A stretch of 33,457 bases of DNA, taken from Candidatus Zhuqueibacterota bacterium. GTDB taxonomy: Bacteria > Zhuqueibacterota > Zhuqueibacteria > Residuimicrobiales > JAFGEC01. The stretch lies in assembly GCA_016931775.1 (NCBI GenBank), contig JAFGEC010000517.1, positions 1-33,457 on the forward strand, written 5' to 3'. Position numbers and translations under genes: made by a program. This document shows positions 16,799 through 25,915 of the stretch, one piece after another. Every line of letters starts with the position of its first letter. Position 1 is the stretch's first letter. The notes beneath the pieces are model-generated. The model saw only the letters and a list, made by a program, of their open reading frames with translations. It did no database searches and was not told where the DNA came from.

Positions 16799-19700
16799 TT
16801 ATTTCACAAAAGCCAGTTTTCTGACCTGGACAAAGTCACCGGCCTTCATGCGGCACAGGTAAAGCCCCGCCGCCACGGGCAGGCCTTTGTCATCCGTTGC
16901 ATTCCATTTTATATTGTAGACGCCGGGTTGATGATGCTTGTCGACCAGCGACCGAACCTGCCGCCCTGCTACGTCGTAGATGGTTAACTGAACATGACCG
17001 GCATTGGGCAGTTCATACTGGAATGTGGTTGTCGGATTGAATGGATTGGGATAATTTTGCTGCAGAGCATACTTTTCCGGGAGAGTTTTTTCCAAACGTT
17101 GTACATCCGAACTGCCGTCCACTCTGACGTGGATGGTACGGCAGTAAAGCGTCAGTTCCGTAGCAACATCACTGGTGATACGGCAGATATATTTGCCGCT
17201 GTCCGAAAATGCTATGGCGGTAAACGGCAAAACTGCGGCGTCCAGGCCTGGAATGTCTACGCCGTCGTGCACCCAGGTGTAATGGTTTGCGGATCCATGG
17301 GTTTCTGAGTATAGTTTGAGGGGAGCGCCGAGAACAACTGTGGTGTCCTGCGTAACGCCGATACTGTCCTGGGGTGAATACTCAAAATCGGGCACACCGA
17401 TATTTGGTTCAATGTCCTCAAAAGTAAACTGGTTGTCGTGTATGCGTAAAAAGGAAAGCGCGCTCAGAGCAGAGAGGTCGGGCAATTCATTGAACCGGTT
17501 GTGGTGCAGATTGAAAATCTCCAGTGCGTGCAGAGCCGTGATCTCGTCAGGAATTTCCCCATGAAAGTCATTCATCTCAATCCGCAGGTCTTCAAGATTG
17601 ACCAGATTTTCAATTTCCGGAGAAATACCGCCGATCAATTGATTATTGGCCAGAATCAAACTTCTTAATTCCGTAAGCTTGTAAATTTCGTCCGGAATGG
17701 GACCGCTGAACTCATTCGAATAAAGGTACAAATTCAGAAGATCTGTCAGGTCTGCCATTCGTACCGGAATGGGTCCTGAAAAGTGATTGTCACTCAGCCA
17801 TAGGTGGCGCAATTCCGACAAATCAAAAAGTTCATCGGGAAGCGGTCCGGAAAAATCATTTCCGAAAAGCCGTAAATTTTGTAGCTGAGTCAGATGTGCT
17901 ATTTCCGGAGGTATCTCACCGGTCAAGGAGTTGCTGGCCAGGTTGAGGACCTGGAGTTCCGGCATGTCGTAAATCGTGAGAGGTATGGTTCCTACCAAAT
18001 TATTGCGGCCAAAGCTGAGATGTTCCAACAGCCCGAGATCTCCGATTTCCGGCGGGATGGTTCCAATAAGCTCGCAGCCTTCGATAATCAGGTCGGTGCA
18101 ATTAGACAGTTGACCCAACTCCGGTGGAATCGGACCGGTGATTAAATTATTGGAGATATCAATATATATACTCGCCTGGCATTTTCCCAATTCGGGTGGG
18201 ATCGTACCTTCGATAGCGTTATCCCTCAGGTACAGTACTTCCATGGCCGTTAAATCACCGATTTCCGGCGGGAGAGTACCTGTCAGGTTATTTATGCCCA
18301 GACGGACCCCTTTAACCCTGCAGTTTTCTATTTCAATACCATGCCATGTATCGACGGGTCCGGTCAGCCAGTTGGTATGATCGGTCCAGGCCGGACCGTT
18401 GGTGCTGTGATATAAAGCCACCAGCGCCAGCGAATCGCTGACACAGGATGCGATATCGCCCAGGGCGATTTTATAATCTTCCACCTCACCGAATACGGCC
18501 AGTCCTGTGTAACCAATACCGGGATCATAGCTGATCCGAAAACGGCCGAAAGAGTAACCGTTAATGGTATATTCCGGAACATAAATCGCAATGGTGTCGG
18601 GTTCACCCATATTGTACATTTCTTTATCCACAATGCAGTGCTCGTCGGCATCGTCCCAATCACCGTCGCTGTTGAAATCGATCCAGGTGTTGACAAAGCA
18701 ATGATCATTGGGCCAGATTTTAATACTGGCGCTGTCACCGGGCAGAAGCGGCGTGAGGAATTCGATAAAATCTTCATCATCGATATTGTTTATGTCGTCA
18801 CCGGTGGCATCGGCATTGGGCTGGCCATCCGGTTCAATGTCCTGATCTCCTACTCCGATATGATAGTTGACAATGTGGCGGGCGCCGTCATTGATTGACA
18901 ATGTCGGATAGGGCGGATCGGGCGCGTCGCCCCAATCCAGCCAATCCATACCGAAACCAATGGGCAGGATATAATCCTCGACTTCTCCGTCGGGGATAAA
19001 TCCATCGTAGCTGATATCTCTTGCACTGCTGAGCCGGAACCGCGCAGCCGCATCGCCTATAACGGCATCAGTAGGAATTCTAATCGATCTCACGTTGGGC
19101 AGTTCGGGATGATCGGCTCTGGGAGCGACCTCCATAATGATGAGATGATCCTGGGGATCGTCCCAATCATTATCCTGATTATAGTCGATCCAGGCATTCA
19201 ACCAGCCGGAATTCGATGGGGTAATTCGCATTTGAAAAGGATAACCCGGAACCAATGGCGGTACAAATTCGATACCATCCTCATCATCCTTATTTGTTTT
19301 ATCATCAGCATCGGCGCCGGGTGAATTTATGCCGTCGCCCTCCCAATCGATGAATTCACCCAGGTACAGGTCGGAGACCAGATGACGCGCACCGTTGTTG
19401 GCCATAGTGGTTGGAAACGGAGCCGGCGCATCGCCAAAATCCAGCAGGAACGGCCGGATCTCAATCTCGTAATCCTCCACTTCGCCGGTTTCAACGACGT
19501 CATAGGGCGAATCGAAATCCTGTTGGCTGAACCGGAAACGTGCATATGTCGTTCCCTCTTTTGCTTCATCAGGGATTACAATTGAGAGCGAATTGACACC
19601 CGCAGATAACTGGTGGTTCAGCACCTGTTCACCGGGGTCATCCCAGTCCTGATCCTGGTTATAGTCGATCCATGCTTTGAGCATTCCGTTTACGGAAGCG

Positions 19701-21757
19701 GTTATTTCCATGGTCGCGGTTTGGCCGATGAACATATCGGTCTTGAATTCAACGCCGTCCTCATCGTCAACATCCTTTTTGTCATCCCCCATGGCATGCG
19801 GATCGGGCTGGCCGTCGTCCTCCGCGTCCACTGCGACGCCCAAAAAGACACCGTCTGCAATGAGATGATGGGCACCGCCATCGGCCAATAACGTGCCAAA
19901 GGGTGCGTCGCCGAAATCCATCAAACCACTGCGATCGGATATTTTTATCAAATAGTCTTCCGATTCGCCTTCACTGAATATACCCGAACCATCCCAGGGC
20001 AGCGGTATGGGATTTTTGGTTATGGTAAGCCTTATCCAAACATAACCGGGATAGGGACCGATGCGGAAATCCGGAGGATCGAGCACTGATAGATGACCGT
20101 TGGAAGCACCCGGTACATGAAAGTTTTTCAGTACATGCTCGGGAGCAAAATTTTGTTCATCACAGCGGCTGGAACCGCCCCAACTGCCGTCCTGGTTCCA
20201 GTCGATCAGCACATTGACATAAGCACCGTCGGGATTGTGGGTATCGAACCAGAGATTAATATTGGAATCGGTTCCCCAGTGGGCCGTTCCACAGGTATAA
20301 CCCAGGGTTTTGCCCTTAAACTCCTCACACAACTTTACGATTTTCAGGACGCCGTCTTCCTGGACGATCGTAAAGGCATCGGGTGTCCACAATCCGGCAT
20401 CCGCCTCGTAGCAGGATTCATCCTGGTCGTATTTATCTCCGAAAACCGGGCACAGGCCCTCGTTGCCGTCGACTTCAAAGTCGGCATGGTTGCCCAGAAA
20501 GCTGTTGTGGTTGCTGCCGTGCTGAACATATCCGGCCGGGCCGACGTTTTTACAGGTTGGGAAGTTGCCTATAACGCCGGTGGAGGGATAAGCGATGACC
20601 CCTTCCGGGGCGTCGCCGTATTCATACAAAGGAATAAAGGCGTTTACATGGATGTAATCGTCTTTTACGACAATATCCGAGCCGTTATCGCAGGTGATTT
20701 CCAGGCTGACATCATAATCCCCGGGATTGTTATAGGTGACCTGATGGGGACCGATACCCTGTGCGCTGGACGGCGTGCCGCCGGGAAATGACCATACCCA
20801 GCTGTTGGCATTGGTGGAATTATCGGTAAACAAAACCGGCAAGGGTGCATCGCCGCTGGTAGGCGTACCGGTAAAATCGGCCTCGCACGTGCAATCCAAT
20901 ACGGTGATATAGGAATTTTTGGTTTTTTTATCGCTGCCGTTTTCACATTGAATTTCCAGTGTTACGGGGTAAGTGCCCGGAGTATTGTAAATTACCGTGT
21001 GCGGCCCTTTGCCTGTGGCATTTGCGGGCGTTCCGCCCGGAAACTGCCACGCCCAGCTTGTCGCGTAAGGGGAATTATCGGTAAATTTGACTTCCAACGG
21101 CGCACAGCCGTTCCGGGGTTGGCCGGTAAAATCCGCTTCACAGGGGCATTCATCCACGTGAATCATATCGGTGACCGTTTTGGAGTCATTTCCATTCGGA
21201 CACACAATTTGCAGAGTGACGTCGTAATCACCCGGTTTGTTGTAGGAAATGGTATGCGGGCCCTTGCCCTGTGCGCTGCCCGGATACCCTCCCGGAAAGC
21301 TCCAACTCCAACTGACGGCGTTTACCGAGTTGTCGGTAAATTTCACATCCACGCCGGGACATCCGGTTGTGGGACTTGCGGTAAAATTAGCGGTGCAATC
21401 GCAGTTTTTAACCGTAATAAAATTGAGTTTGGTTTCGGTGTCGCCCCCCTGTTTGCAATTGATGACGAGTTTTGCATCCCAGTTGCCTACAGTATTGTAA
21501 GTAATTTTATGAGGTCCGGGGCCCGTGGCACTGGAGGGTGTACCGCCGGAGAATGTCCATATCCATTGAGCCGCTCCCGTGGAATTGTCCGTATACCAGA
21601 CATCCATACCGGGACATCCTATGGTCGGTTGTGCCACAAAGTCGGCATTACATTGGGCGTGGACGGGTGTATTCAGACCGAAAAAACCGGTAAAAAATAA
21701 TAAAAAGACGAAAAAATGCCCTCTGAAACATCGAAAGAAAATGTATTGATTAAACAT
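16799..21757 (-). CDS. Giant secreted protein: four PKD, four GEVED, LRRs, Ig, sorting domain
   Basis: The start is corrected from the track's TTG (21778) to ATG 21757, giving 1652 aa; GGGAGG lies four bases upstream, and the extra seven codons would run through it. After a signal peptide ending 'VHAQ' come four PKD domains at about 28-370, each with 'FTDNS', 'W.WSFPGG' and 'YN.PGxY'. Then four GEVED domains at about 377-1105 have 'DFGDAP', acidic 'DDEDG' blocks and 'WIDYNQD.DWDD', which probably bind calcium. About 1105-1455 are plant-type LRRs ('LTGxIPPEI'), followed by an Ig-like domain (1455-1550) and a C-terminal sorting domain starting 'NYPNPFNPTTTFQYELP'. Everything points to a secreted, surface-anchored adhesive or recognition protein. 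A hairpin terminator follows the stop. Confidence 0.93.
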   Translation of the reverse strand: MFNQYIFFRCFRGHFFVFLLFFTGFFGLNTPVHAQCNADFVAQPTIGCPGMDVWYTDNSTGAAQWIWTFSGGTPSSATGPGPHKITYNTVGNWDAKLVINCKQGGDTETKLNFITVKNCDCTANFTASPTTGCPGVDVKFTDNSVNAVSWSWSFPGGYPGSAQGKGPHTISYNKPGDYDVTLQIVCPNGNDSKTVTDMIHVDECPCEADFTGQPRNGCAPLEVKFTDNSPYATSWAWQFPGGTPANATGKGPHTVIYNTPGTYPVTLEIQCENGSDKKTKNSYITVLDCTCEADFTGTPTSGDAPLPVLFTDNSTNANSWVWSFPGGTPSSAQGIGPHQVTYNNPGDYDVSLEITCDNGSDIVVKDDYIHVNAFIPLYEYGDAPEGVIAYPSTGVIGNFPTCKNVGPAGYVQHGSNHNSFLGNHADFEVDGNEGLCPVFGDKYDQDESCYEADAGLWTPDAFTIVQEDGVLKIVKLCEEFKGKTLGYTCGTAHWGTDSNINLWFDTHNPDGAYVNVLIDWNQDGSWGGSSRCDEQNFAPEHVLKNFHVPGASNGHLSVLDPPDFRIGPYPGYVWIRLTITKNPIPLPWDGSGIFSEGESEDYLIKISDRSGLMDFGDAPFGTLLADGGAHHLIADGVFLGVAVDAEDDGQPDPHAMGDDKKDVDDEDGVEFKTDMFIGQTATMEITASVNGMLKAWIDYNQDQDWDDPGEQVLNHQLSAGVNSLSIVIPDEAKEGTTYARFRFSQQDFDSPYDVVETGEVEDYEIEIRPFLLDFGDAPAPFPTTMANNGARHLVSDLYLGEFIDWEGDGINSPGADADDKTNKDDEDGIEFVPPLVPGYPFQMRITPSNSGWLNAWIDYNQDNDWDDPQDHLIIMEVAPRADHPELPNVRSIRIPTDAVIGDAAARFRLSSARDISYDGFIPDGEVEDYILPIGFGMDWLDWGDAPDPPYPTLSINDGARHIVNYHIGVGDQDIEPDGQPNADATGDDINNIDDEDFIEFLTPLLPGDSASIKIWPNDHCFVNTWIDFNSDGDWDDADEHCIVDKEMYNMGEPDTIAIYVPEYTINGYSFGRFRISYDPGIGYTGLAVFGEVEDYKIALGDIASCVSDSLALVALYHSTNGPAWTDHTNWLTGPVDTWHGIEIENCRVKGVRLGINNLTGTLPPEIGDLTAMEVLYLRDNAIEGTIPPELGKCQASIYIDISNNLITGPIPPELGQLSNCTDLIIEGCELIGTIPPEIGDLGLLEHLSFGRNNLVGTIPLTIYDMPELQVLNLASNSLTGEIPPEIAHLTQLQNLRLFGNDFSGPLPDELFDLSELRHLWLSDNHFSGPIPVRMADLTDLLNLYLYSNEFSGPIPDEIYKLTELRSLILANNQLIGGISPEIENLVNLEDLRIEMNDFHGEIPDEITALHALEIFNLHHNRFNELPDLSALSALSFLRIHDNQFTFEDIEPNIGVPDFEYSPQDSIGVTQDTTVVLGAPLKLYSETHGSANHYTWVHDGVDIPGLDAAVLPFTAIAFSDSGKYICRITSDVATELTLYCRTIHVRVDGSSDVQRLEKTLPEKYALQQNYPNPFNPTTTFQYELPNAGHVQLTIYDVAGRQVRSLVDKHHQPGVYNIKWNATDDKGLPVAAGLYLCRMKAGDFVQVRKLAFVK

Positions 21758-21761
21758 GTTG

Positions 21762-21767
21762 CCTCCC
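21762..21767 (-). promoter_or_regulatory. Shine-Dalgarno fixing the ATG start at 21757
   Basis: GGGAGG on the minus strand stands four bases before ATG 21757. The longer TTG-started ORF in the track reads through this site as codons and has no ribosome site of its own. Confidence 0.8.
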
Positions 21768-21988
21768 AAAAATGACAATATTTTTATGCAGATTTATAAT
21801 TCAGTGCCTTTGTACTTGTATATGTCGATAGAAAATATTAAAATTTTGAATAAAATGAGCAATTTTAATATGATTTGTCACTTGTCAGTCTGCAAGGGCA
21901 TGGAGATAATAAAAGTCCAATAGTGAGTCTTTTTCAACGTGTGTTAAAACAAAAATGGGAGCCGGGCTATTTGTATAAAAACTGATTA

Positions 21989-22531
21989 TCAATAAATAAA
22001 CACACCGATACCTAAACCAACCACAAGCTTTGATTCATCGGACGCTTCATTATCACCATATTTACTGCTCATGATATGATACCCAATAAAGGGCTCAAGA
22101 GAAACGTTCCTGGAAAGGAAAAATTCAACACCACCTCCGAGAGCAATATCCGTATATTTGTGTGCATCGTCGCTGTCTTTTATTTTTATGGAGGAAAACG
22201 AATAGCTCGCAGAGGCAAATGCCAAGATATTTCCGACATTAAAAAAATATTTTACACCCGGTCCTAACCCGGTCGTTGTGCTGCTGTAATCGCCCATGCT
22301 AACATTCGTATAAGTTAAAGTGCCTCCTACAGCCAGATTGGGCATGGCGAAATAATAAAATCCCGGTGCAAGTGTTATCACATTATAATTATCGTCACTG
22401 CCTTCCGATGAGGTACTGCTGTATGACGCCCCGCCAGAAATGCTGTAAACGCCCTGATCTGTTGGAGATTTAGAAAACGTTATTCCGGTGAAAAGTAGAA
22501 AACACAAAAAAGACAAAAGCACTTTTTTCAT
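21989..22531 (-). CDS. Small outer-membrane beta-barrel protein
   Basis: The 180-aa protein has a signal peptide (MKKVLLSFLCFLLFTGITFS) and then about eight amphipathic strands ('VYSISGGASYSS', 'NVITLAPGFYYF', 'LAVGGTLTYTNV', 'DIALGGGVEFFL') with a C-terminal aromatic residue ('GLGIGVFIY'). This is the pattern of OmpA/OmpX-like eight-stranded barrels (OMP_b-brl). GGAGGT precedes the ATG. It lies alone, 231 bases upstream of the giant surface gene and 161 bases after the SGNH gene, so it may be its own transcription unit. Function is unknown. Confidence 0.85.
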   Translation of the reverse strand: MKKVLLSFLCFLLFTGITFSKSPTDQGVYSISGGASYSSTSSEGSDDNYNVITLAPGFYYFAMPNLAVGGTLTYTNVSMGDYSSTTTGLGPGVKYFFNVGNILAFASASYSFSSIKIKDSDDAHKYTDIALGGGVEFFLSRNVSLEPFIGYHIMSSKYGDNEASDESKLVVGLGIGVFIY

Positions 22532-22692
22532 GTCACACCTCCTGGTGAAAGCCGGAAGGGAATGTGTTTGTTAATCCCTCCCGACAATAAGTTCACATAA
22601 AGCACGACTCCCAACTCGTTACATTCATCCTGGTATAACAAAATTTGATCAAATGACCATTTTTCCGTCTTTCGGAATAATTTTCATTGTTT

Positions 22693-24975
22693 TTAACGCA
22701 CCAGCAACATTTTGCCGGTTTTTTGAAACTGGCCTGTTCGCACGGTATACAAATAGACCCCGGAAGCCAGCCTGTCCGGTGCAAAACGAATCCGGTGAAC
22801 GCCCTGGGGCATTTCGCCGGAAAACAGTTGTGTGACTTCCCTGCCATTCAGGTCGAATATTTTTATTTCAACATGATTTTTTTTCTGTATAGCATACTCA
22901 ATAATCGTGCTGCCGTTAAATGGATTGGGATAATTTTTGCATATCTGAAAAGATTCGGGTACGTCAAAGTTGCCAATGTGTGTCGGAAAATCAGTATATT
23001 CTACATTTAAATACGGCCGGTGGCCATCATCGTATTCGCTGGCTTTAAAACCGATACCCGTTTGGCTGTCGTTGATCACCAGTAATCCATTGTTCGGTAG
23101 CGTACCGCCGGCCCACTCCTGCACTAAATTTGTGATCGTCACCGGGGGATAGAACGTATGGTTCCAATTCTCCTCTCCCTGCTGATGGACAATTTGTGCA
23201 ACCGGTGCAGTTGTATCATAATCCCCGCCGGCTGCCGACCATTGTTCCGTTTCATTAGCGTTCACCCAGGTGACACTGCTTTCATCCCAGGATCGTGTTA
23301 CGCGAAAAATATCGAGATATTGATTGTCCTGATAGTTGGACTGGTTCCAGACATACAAAAACAGTTTTGCCGACAAAATACGCTTGCCGTTTAATTCCGG
23401 CGGGAGATTAAACTTGATGATAAACCGGTCGATATCGCTTACATAAGGTTCACTGCCAAATCTGGTATCGGGATCGCTTGCAAAGAGAAAACTATCATCC
23501 ACCTGGTCCTGGGTTTCCAACCGTATGGTGTTTTTTTCCTGTGATGGTTCCAGAGTCGTAGCCGAGGCGGTTGCCGACAGACCGGATTCATTGCCTACGG
23601 CGTCGAATGCTGAGACCTGGTACTGATATGTCGTGGATGGTGACAGACCGGTGTCGGTATAAGCGAGTGTAGATGCCGTCCCAATTTCCACACCGTCGCG
23701 GAACACCCGGTAGCCTGCCACAGCGGTATTGTCGGTGGCCGCGTTCCAGGTCAGATCGATTTGTGTGGATGACGATGCTGTGGCCGTCAATCCTGTGGGT
23801 GTAGAGGGTGGCTGGTCGTCAGTTGGGGTGGAGACCTCCACCGGTGAACTTGCCTCCGATTCCATCCCGCCGCCGTTAATGGCGCTGACCTGATAGCTGT
23901 AAGTTTGGCCGGGGACACACGTCATGTCGGAATAACTGGTTGACGACGTGGTGGCAATGGACGATCCGTTGCGGTATACACGGTAACGGGACACACCGGA
24001 TTCTTCATCTGTTGAAGGATCCCATGTCAGATCCACCTGTGTTTCGCTGATCACCGTCGCCAGCAGGTTTTGCGGAATGCTTGGTGGTGTGTCATCCGTT
24101 ACGGGACCGGCCCAGCCGGCCAAACGCGCCCAGAGCCACCAGATAGCATAAGCTTTCATATTGCCAACGACGTGTTCGGTATGGGCGGGATCACAGCGGT
24201 ACCAGTCCACACCCATTACATGGGCATTCTGCCACTCCTGACCCCAGTTACCGCCGTCGTAATAACACTCATCGGTAACATGCTGATCGCCAAAATAATT
24301 GCCGTCGGGATCGTAACATTCAATGTCGTAAAAATCGAACAAAACCTTATCATTGGTTTCGCAAAAATTGCGGATGGTTTGATTGTTTTGATGCAGGTCT
24401 CCCTCCAAGCCTGAACCGTCCGCGTGGCCTGTCATATATACAAATGTTATACCGGGATAATCCAGCTCTAACTGGTTCATATCATTCAGGTACTGGTTAT
24501 ATACGTCGGATTGACTGTACCCGGACAACTGCCCGCACCACGCCCACATAATCACATTATAAGCCGGATGAATGCTGCCGCGTCCCTGGGCGTTCACTTC
24601 GCCCAAAAAGTCCCGCGTCTCGTTCACCCAGCTGGGATAATAGCCGGCGTCGAGTTCCAGGTCACCCGCATCATATCCTGAACCTGAAAAAAGATGCAGT
24701 GCGCCGCCACTGCCGGTATTGTTAAATTGGAATAGATTGTGGGGATATCCTTTTGAATTCATAAAATCAACCAGTCCCGACATACCGCTCGGGATCTGGC
24801 TGCCGTGGGAGGTATAGCCGTAACCGATATGCAACTGTTCCTTGGCCTGTTCGATAGCGGCCACGGGAATTTGATTAATGTCGATACACGTGTGGTCCGC
24901 GATGATGGGCTGGGATAAAACACTTGTCAATGGAAAGAGTAAAATAAAAGCGTAAAGAACAAGAGTGTTTTTCAT
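22693..24975 (-). CDS. Secreted SGNH-like protein with two FnIII, DNRLRE and sorting domains
   Basis: The 760-aa protein has a signal peptide (MKNTLVLYAFILLFPLTSVLS). The ~30-290 region is SGNH/GDSL-like: 'GYGYTSHGSQIPSGM' near 51 as possible nucleophile region and 'CDPAHTEHVV' with Asp262 and His265 as a DxxH block. Two FnIII domains follow (about 297-385 and 388-475). Then comes a DNRLRE-type domain (about 483-660; 'FIIKFNLPPELNGKRILSAK', 'RSWDESSVTW', 'GLLVINDSQTG'). A sorting domain beginning 'NYPNPFNGSTIIEYAI' ends the chain. It is probably a secreted surface hydrolase or binding protein. TAGGAGG stands before the ATG. The hydrolase call rests on motifs only; FnIII, DNRLRE and sorting domains are firmer. 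Confidence 0.83.
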   Translation of the reverse strand: MKNTLVLYAFILLFPLTSVLSQPIIADHTCIDINQIPVAAIEQAKEQLHIGYGYTSHGSQIPSGMSGLVDFMNSKGYPHNLFQFNNTGSGGALHLFSGSGYDAGDLELDAGYYPSWVNETRDFLGEVNAQGRGSIHPAYNVIMWAWCGQLSGYSQSDVYNQYLNDMNQLELDYPGITFVYMTGHADGSGLEGDLHQNNQTIRNFCETNDKVLFDFYDIECYDPDGNYFGDQHVTDECYYDGGNWGQEWQNAHVMGVDWYRCDPAHTEHVVGNMKAYAIWWLWARLAGWAGPVTDDTPPSIPQNLLATVISETQVDLTWDPSTDEESGVSRYRVYRNGSSIATTSSTSYSDMTCVPGQTYSYQVSAINGGGMESEASSPVEVSTPTDDQPPSTPTGLTATASSSTQIDLTWNAATDNTAVAGYRVFRDGVEIGTASTLAYTDTGLSPSTTYQYQVSAFDAVGNESGLSATASATTLEPSQEKNTIRLETQDQVDDSFLFASDPDTRFGSEPYVSDIDRFIIKFNLPPELNGKRILSAKLFLYVWNQSNYQDNQYLDIFRVTRSWDESSVTWVNANETEQWSAAGGDYDTTAPVAQIVHQQGEENWNHTFYPPVTITNLVQEWAGGTLPNNGLLVINDSQTGIGFKASEYDDGHRPYLNVEYTDFPTHIGNFDVPESFQICKNYPNPFNGSTIIEYAIQKKNHVEIKIFDLNGREVTQLFSGEMPQGVHRIRFAPDRLASGVYLYTVRTGQFQKTGKMLLVR

Positions 24976-25915
24976 TTCATGCCTCCTATATTGTGACTAT
25001 CGAAAGCAGGTATTGCATACTATGCTAACATGTGGCCCGTGACGCATTCGAACATTTATTTCATGTTTTAGAATCGGCTGTTTAAAAATAATACTTACCC
25101 CACCCGGCAGTATCCGCTTCGGTCGATTTAAAATCCTTTATCTTTTAATTTAGATTTTATTTCCATCAAATGCAACTTAAAACGCCAATTCACAGATAAT
25201 ATGTACAATTAAATATAAAATCTTGTTGACGGAGATAACATTTATCATTTTTTTTGAAAATTATTTTGAAATTAGTAAATTTAAATGTCATTTTCCGCCT
25301 TCAAGAAAGCTCCGGAACAATTACATTATTTGTCTTATTTTTAATAGCAGGTGTTATTCTCGGAAATACTCTGTGTTCAGCTCTGTGAACTCTGAGCTCT
25401 CTGTGGTTCTATTTTTTAACCACAGAGATACTATGTTAATCTAGATCTATATTTTCAAAGTTTAATGAGCTACAAAGCTTTTAATTAAACGCAGAGATCG
25501 CAAAGCACGCAGAGGCTTCGCAAAGAAAAACCCAAACTGTGGAATTTTTTATATCATGATGAATTTTGATTTTGACCGTGATTTCTTCGATTACTGCATG
25601 ATACTTATGTTATTGTTAATATTGACTTGAAGGATTACTGGATACTGCAAAATAACCAAAATCGCTTTAATAATATCATTATCATCAGAACGAACTCTTT
25701 TAAATTGGAATGCTATTCAGGCTATAAAAAACAAAGAATAAAAATGTTTTTATGGACTTTTTTGTATACAATGACAGTCCGTTTTGGGTGAAAATTGTTC
25801 AATTGTTAAATTAGCTTGGCGTCAATGGGCAGAGCAGAATCCGCATGTTTACGCGAAAGTGGATTGTCTGAAGTTTTGTACCTTGTTTGACTATCTTTTA
25901 TGGTTTCTTGGTTTA
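24976..25915. other. Long intergenic region with CTCTGTG repeats
   Basis: About 940 bases of AT-rich sequence contain no gene I can support. It holds the CTCTGTG/CACAGAG repeat cluster at 25365-25525. The track ORF at 25784-26149 runs into the DUF4954 gene on the other strand and has no ribosome site. It may contain eroded coding sequence, but nothing recognisable. Confidence 0.6.
25365..25525. repeat. Degenerate CTCTGTG / GCAGAG repeat cluster
   Basis: Several CTCTGTG units occur between 25369 and 25405, including a perfect 10-base inverted repeat CTCTGTGGTT (25399-25408) and AACCACAGAG (25418-25427) with a nine-base loop. About 65 bases on, GCAGAG/GCAAAG hexamers alternate at 25491, 25500, 25509 and 25520. 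Similar CACAGAG-rich runs are common intergenic repeats in many environmental bacteria; this comparison is from memory. Confidence 0.7.

Noticed and set aside
20948-21700. Large plus-strand ORF opposite the PKD domains (250 aa)
   Set aside because: It is a shadow of the repetitive GC-richer PKD coding sequence, without a ribosome site or recognisable domains; other long opposite-strand ORFs such as 20093-20791 and 12482-13213 are rejected for the same reason.
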